A DNA stretch of 64,000 bases from Mycoplasmatota bacterium (lineage in GTDB: Bacteria; Bacillota_I; Bacilli_A; MAG-NZ): assembly GCA_018394315.1 (NCBI GenBank), contig CP074575.1:2031501-2095500 (forward strand), in the 5' to 3' direction. The notes beneath the pieces were generated by a model. That model had not been told where the DNA came from and made no database searches. It saw only the letters and a program-made list of their open reading frames with translations. Below, piece after piece: positions 60,924 through 64,000 of this stretch (position 1 is the stretch's first letter; every line of letters begins with the position of its first letter). A program made the translations under genes and the position numbers.

Positions 60924-61547
60924 TTATCTTAGATCTAATTTCATATATGTCACATTATTTTTTTTATAAACTACCTCAAAACCAACCTTAGAGTAAATTA
61001 ACTCATTTATACTTTCGCTAGTCTCAAGTAAAATCTCATCAAAATCATTATATATAACCCTTAATTTCCTAAACCATTTTGACATATACCCCTGACCTTT
61101 ATATTCTGGTTTAATACCGGCATTTAATAAATGCATTGTTTTTTCTTTGAAGTCGATATTCTTATAAGCATTCTTTAAATCATTATTAAAACAATTAAAT
61201 TTCAGCAACTCGTTGATTTTGAGACTAAATAAAAACTTTAGACAAGTAAATAAAGCATTAGATTTAATGATTTGTCCTAAGGAAAACTTAGCATCTTTAA
61301 TATCCACTAGTGTTATATATCCTATTTCAATATCATCATCACAAACAACGATAATATCACCATATTTGTTGGCTATTTTATTAAGAATATGAAATAGATG
61401 AGTCAATACTTTTCTTCTCCTTGACTCACTTAAAACTACTTTCTTCCATTTAGAATGATTCAAAAATGCTTCACCATATAACTCAGATACCACTTTTATT
61501 TGAGCCTTACTAAATCTCTCTAAGGATTTATCTTTATAATAAATCAT
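60924..61547 (-). CDS. GNAT-family N-acetyltransferase
   Basis: A 207-residue protein. AGIKPEYKGQGYMSKWFRKL (about 141-160) is the acetyl-CoA-binding motif with the R/Q-x-x-G-x pattern, and LLETSESINELIYSKVGFEVV (about 173-193, in parts) is the usual GNAT C-terminal segment. The N-terminal half is longer than in small GNATs and Lys-rich. Substrate unknown. The ATG at 61547 is preceded by GGGTGAAAAT; a GTG four codons upstream is less likely. Confidence 0.82.
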   Translation of the reverse strand: MIYYKDKSLERFSKAQIKVVSELYGEAFLNHSKWKKVVLSESRRRKVLTHLFHILNKIANKYGDIIVVCDDDIEIGYITLVDIKDAKFSLGQIIKSNALFTCLKFLFSLKINELLKFNCFNNDLKNAYKNIDFKEKTMHLLNAGIKPEYKGQGYMSKWFRKLRVIYNDFDEILLETSESINELIYSKVGFEVVYKKNNVTYMKLDLR

Positions 61548-61687
61548 ATTTTCACCCACTTAAGTAAAACAATAACTTACAATAAAATATATCTTGAATT
61601 CTAATTCAATTATACCATGTATGATTCTCTTTAAACTTTATAATGAATTCACAACTTTAAATATGTTATTATTAGATAGGTGATAAT

Positions 61688-62413
61688 ATGAAGTTATGTA
61701 CATTTAATATATGGAATTCTAATACTGATTTTAATAGTAGAATGAATTTGCTTTCTAAATTAATCAAAGAGAATGAAATCGATATTTTAGCATTACAAGA
61801 AGTGAGAGACGAGAGTATAGTCAAAAAACTAGCAGATAATTGTGGTTATAAGTTCTATAATTTTTCTAACTATACTAATTATGGACTAGCAATCTTAAGT
61901 AAATTCCCGATAAGAGACATAAAAACAAATTTTGAGTCTGCTTCAGTTCACAACAGCTTGGTCCAACGATGCATTGTTAGCATAAATGATTTTGAAGTAG
62001 GCGTGACAAACGTTCATTTAGATTATGCATCTGAAGAAAATAGACTACTAGGGTTAGACGAGGCTTTAGACTTGATTGAGAATAATACAAATATTTTCGA
62101 AGTGCTCCTTGGTGATTTTAACGTTGACTCAGAAAGTAATATTCACTTCGAACTTAGAATGGATGAGTTTGTAGATATATATCAAAGTTACTGTTTTAAA
62201 AGAAATATATTTCCAGAACCTACACTTGATTTTAACAATCCTAGATGGAAAAACGAAGAAATCAATCAGACCCCTGGGAGGTTCGACTGGATTTTTGTCC
62301 ACACTAGTAATGACTACAAAATAGTACATTCTGAGCTAATCGGGAAGGATGAAACTAATGGTATCACACCCAGTGACCATTACGGTGTAGTTGCTGAAAT
62401 AAAACTACCATAA
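61688..62413 (+). CDS. endonuclease/exonuclease/phosphatase family protein
   Basis: A 241-residue EEP-fold enzyme. TFNIWN (about 4-9), ALQEVRDES (catalytic Glu, about 36-44), GVTNVHLDYA, LLGDFNVDSES (about 138-148), GRFDWIFV and SDHYGVVAEI (catalytic Asp-His, about 229-238) are the successive active-site motifs. It should be a Mg2+-dependent phosphodiesterase or nuclease; no signal peptide, so probably intracellular. The substrate is not defined. It starts after AGGTGATAAT and is convergent with the diacylglycerol kinase-like gene. Confidence 0.92.
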   Translation: MKLCTFNIWNSNTDFNSRMNLLSKLIKENEIDILALQEVRDESIVKKLADNCGYKFYNFSNYTNYGLAILSKFPIRDIKTNFESASVHNSLVQRCIVSINDFEVGVTNVHLDYASEENRLLGLDEALDLIENNTNIFEVLLGDFNVDSESNIHFELRMDEFVDIYQSYCFKRNIFPEPTLDFNNPRWKNEEINQTPGRFDWIFVHTSNDYKIVHSELIGKDETNGITPSDHYGVVAEIKLP

Positions 62414-62431
62414 AAAAAAAATTAAAGTACC

Positions 62432-62461
62432 AAAAAAAGCATCTACTTGATGCTTTTTTTT
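62432..62461. terminator. bidirectional terminator
   Basis: AAAAAAGCATC (ending 62443) and GATGCTTTTTT (from 62449) form a stem with a TACTT loop between two convergent genes. It reaches into the stop of the kinase-like gene. Confidence 0.85.
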
Positions 62462-63347
62462 ACCTCTTCACTAACACTCTAAACGCTTTAGGAACAATCT
62501 TAAACTGAGCAGGTAACACTCCACCATACTCTCCATCGATATCTATTGAAACATCACTAACAGATTCTATATATATATCCTTAGTCTTGAAATATGATAC
62601 ATTTGGATGGTTTATGTGTTTTCCACTTAATAGGTTAAAAAAGATCGAAACTATACTTTGGATATCAGATTTCTTAATAATTAAACAATCTAATAATCCA
62701 TCTTCTATTTCAGCTAAAGGAGCTAATTTCTTAAATCCTCCAATTGAAGAACTATTTGATACTATAAAGAGCAATATTTCCTCTTCACTACTATATTCTT
62801 CACTGACAAATCTAACCTTTACTGGTTTAAACCCTTTAGGCAATTCTTTTAATCCTTCTAAATAATATGCCATTCTCCCAAATACTGTTTTAGTCTCAGA
62901 AGATACTTGGTGAGCAACATTTGTCAAGAAACCTCCAGCAGCTACATTAACAAAATAATTACTTCCTGCTACTCCTAGGTCAACATCCTTATAAAAGCCT
63001 TCTTCAATCATATTACAAAATTCATTAGGATTACTAGGAAGTCCCAAAATAGACGCAAAATCATTCACGGTTCCAGAAGAAACAATAGCGACTGGAATTT
63101 TTCGCCCACCTAAAGCAATTCCGTTAGCAACTTCATTCATTGTTCCATCACCACCACATGCAATGATGATATCCCAATTCTCTTTACAACACTTTATTGT
63201 TTCATTTTTCGCATCATTTTTCTTTTCTGTATAATACCTACTAACTAAATAACCCTTGTCTAATAAATTCAAACACATATTATCAATCTTTTTCTGGAAA
63301 GATTGTCTTCCAGACGAAGGATTAATAATCATCTTTATTTTTTTCAT
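62460..63347 (-). CDS. diacylglycerol kinase family lipid kinase
   Basis: A 295-residue DagK/YegS-type kinase. MIINPSSGRQSF (about 6-17) binds nucleotide, CGGDGTMNEVANGI (about 64-77) is the catalytic GGDGT loop, SGTVNDFA (about 92-99) follows, and DVDLGVAGSNYFVNVAAGGF is the next conserved block. It would phosphorylate diacylglycerol or a related lipid and so recycle lipids from envelope assembly. The start follows GGGGAGAGCAGT. It is a single gene. Confidence 0.92.
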   Translation of the reverse strand: MKKIKMIINPSSGRQSFQKKIDNMCLNLLDKGYLVSRYYTEKKNDAKNETIKCCKENWDIIIACGGDGTMNEVANGIALGGRKIPVAIVSSGTVNDFASILGLPSNPNEFCNMIEEGFYKDVDLGVAGSNYFVNVAAGGFLTNVAHQVSSETKTVFGRMAYYLEGLKELPKGFKPVKVRFVSEEYSSEEEILLFIVSNSSSIGGFKKLAPLAEIEDGLLDCLIIKKSDIQSIVSIFFNLLSGKHINHPNVSYFKTKDIYIESVSDVSIDIDGEYGGVLPAQFKIVPKAFRVLVKR

Positions 63348-63531
63348 ACTGCTCTCCCCTACATTTAATAAAGATACCTGTTAATCGTTTAAAGTTTCTA
63401 TTTTAAATTAGTTAAATTATCCAATATTTAGGCTTATAATACTTATACTCATTAAATCTCATTCAAAAACGAATTATAAGTAAGTGAGTGTATTTCTTTT
63501 CTTCAAAATTTAGTAGATAATCTTATTAGTC

Positions 63532-64000
63532 CTAATCTATTACCTCTTCAAATTTGTCATTTTGATTAGGTAGCATTAGTCTTGTGAACCATAGAATTAT
63601 GAGACTATTAAGAGCTAATCTTACTAAACCTCCTCCAAATGGAAGATTTGCTGTTATAAATCCAACAATAGTGATATTAAAAGCAACTCTTGTAATTGCA
63701 TTAATAATGACTAATGGTGTAACTGCATAGAATGTAAGTTTATACATATTAGAATATCCAATATTTTCTTTAAAGAATCCTTTAACCAATATTTCATTTA
63801 TTATTGTTCTTAATAAATTAAATATCAAGTGACCTATCCAAGTGAAAAATGTGATTATAACGAAAATTATAAATACAGCTGTTCCCTTAGTTTTACTGAA
63901 TAGCACTAATGCATCTTCATATTTAAAATCACTTGAATGATGATTCATCTGAGATAACCATTCTTCATATGTATAAGTGATTCCACCTACGCTTATCATA
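63532..64000 (-). CDS. membrane protein, DUF1189-like, cut by window edge
   Basis: About 155 codons are visible; the ATG at 63999-63997 touches the window edge, and the protein probably begins further right. A short extracellular stretch (GGITYTYEEWLSQM) leads into four helices (about 38-62, 84-105, 109-128, 128-146). The arrangement, a soluble part followed by C-terminal helices, recalls DUF1189 proteins, but the assignment is weak. The stop is followed by no clear terminator. Confidence 0.45.
   Translation of the reverse strand, partial: MISVGGITYTYEEWLSQMNHHSSDFKYEDALVLFSKTKGTAVFIIFVIITFFTWIGHLIFNLLRTIINEILVKGFFKENIGYSNMYKLTFYAVTPLVIINAITRVAFNITIVGFITANLPFGGGLVRLALNSLIILWFTRLMLPNQNDKFEEVID

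Overview
The window is AT-rich, low-GC Gram-positive-type DNA. The genes have AGGAGG-like ribosome binding sites, an S-box (SAM-I) riboswitch precedes metK, intrinsic hairpin-plus-T terminators are common, and there are several lipoproteins with lipoboxes. TGA is a real stop: the azoreductase gene near 57.6 kb ends at a TGA lying inside its own terminator loop, so this is code 11 and not the Mycoplasma code. UppP, an N-acetyldiaminopimelate deacetylase-like enzyme, a Wzz-like protein, many InlB-type repeats and a predicted glutamate 2,3-aminomutase fit an anaerobic, possibly saline-habitat member of the Bacillota or of the Bacillota/Mycoplasmatota border. No marker gene allows a firmer placement.

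Layout. 0-15 kb is mostly housekeeping on the minus strand: a partial patatin, yidD, a degenerate class III cyclase-like gene, uppP-dapL, a Wzz-like gene, a cation:proton antiporter, ilvE, glutamate dehydrogenase, the serC-serA-DUF1015 operon, PspC, an EamA transporter, and glutamate 2,3-aminomutase with GlsB/YeaQ. 15.2-17 kb holds a Pro-Arg-Asp tRNA cluster and a lipoprotein gene lying between tRNA-Pro and a copy of the tRNA-Pro 3' end. 17.2-31.5 kb is one 4,791-codon gene for a giant membrane-anchored surface protein. It has three Ig-like plus seven-bladed FG-GAP propeller modules, then 35 nearly identical 77-residue InlB-type repeats, then Ig-like domains and a C-terminal membrane anchor. 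Two lipoproteins (one with a von Willebrand A domain) and an unrecognised gene follow.

35.1-45 kb is an accessory region bounded by tRNA-Leu and degenerate copies of its 3' end (about 35.18 and 40.25 kb). It carries a TetR-controlled ABC exporter of visibly different composition, an IS3 fragment, a DUF2721 membrane protein, an iron alcohol dehydrogenase with a divergent HxlR regulator, and an intact ISL3-family element with an 8-bp target duplication that landed inside a terminator hairpin.

45-64 kb starts with a two-component system divergent from a small secreted helical protein; the shared promoter carries 11-bp-phased direct repeats. Then come a cysteine-rich small protein divergent from a Crp/Fnr regulator, an ABC transporter whose permease is broken by one in-frame TGA next to a short duplication, riboswitch-controlled metK with a rhodanese, a flavoprotein, an sdpRI-like pair, an azoreductase, a second secreted InlB-type repeat protein (14 units, two alternating subtypes), a GNAT, an exonuclease/endonuclease/phosphatase-family enzyme, a diacylglycerol kinase-like protein and a truncated membrane protein.

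Functionally, amino-acid nitrogen metabolism (gdh, ilvE, serC/serA, glutamate aminomutase, metK) sits beside envelope and secretion functions. The most unusual content is the giant repeat protein and the tRNA-derived scars.
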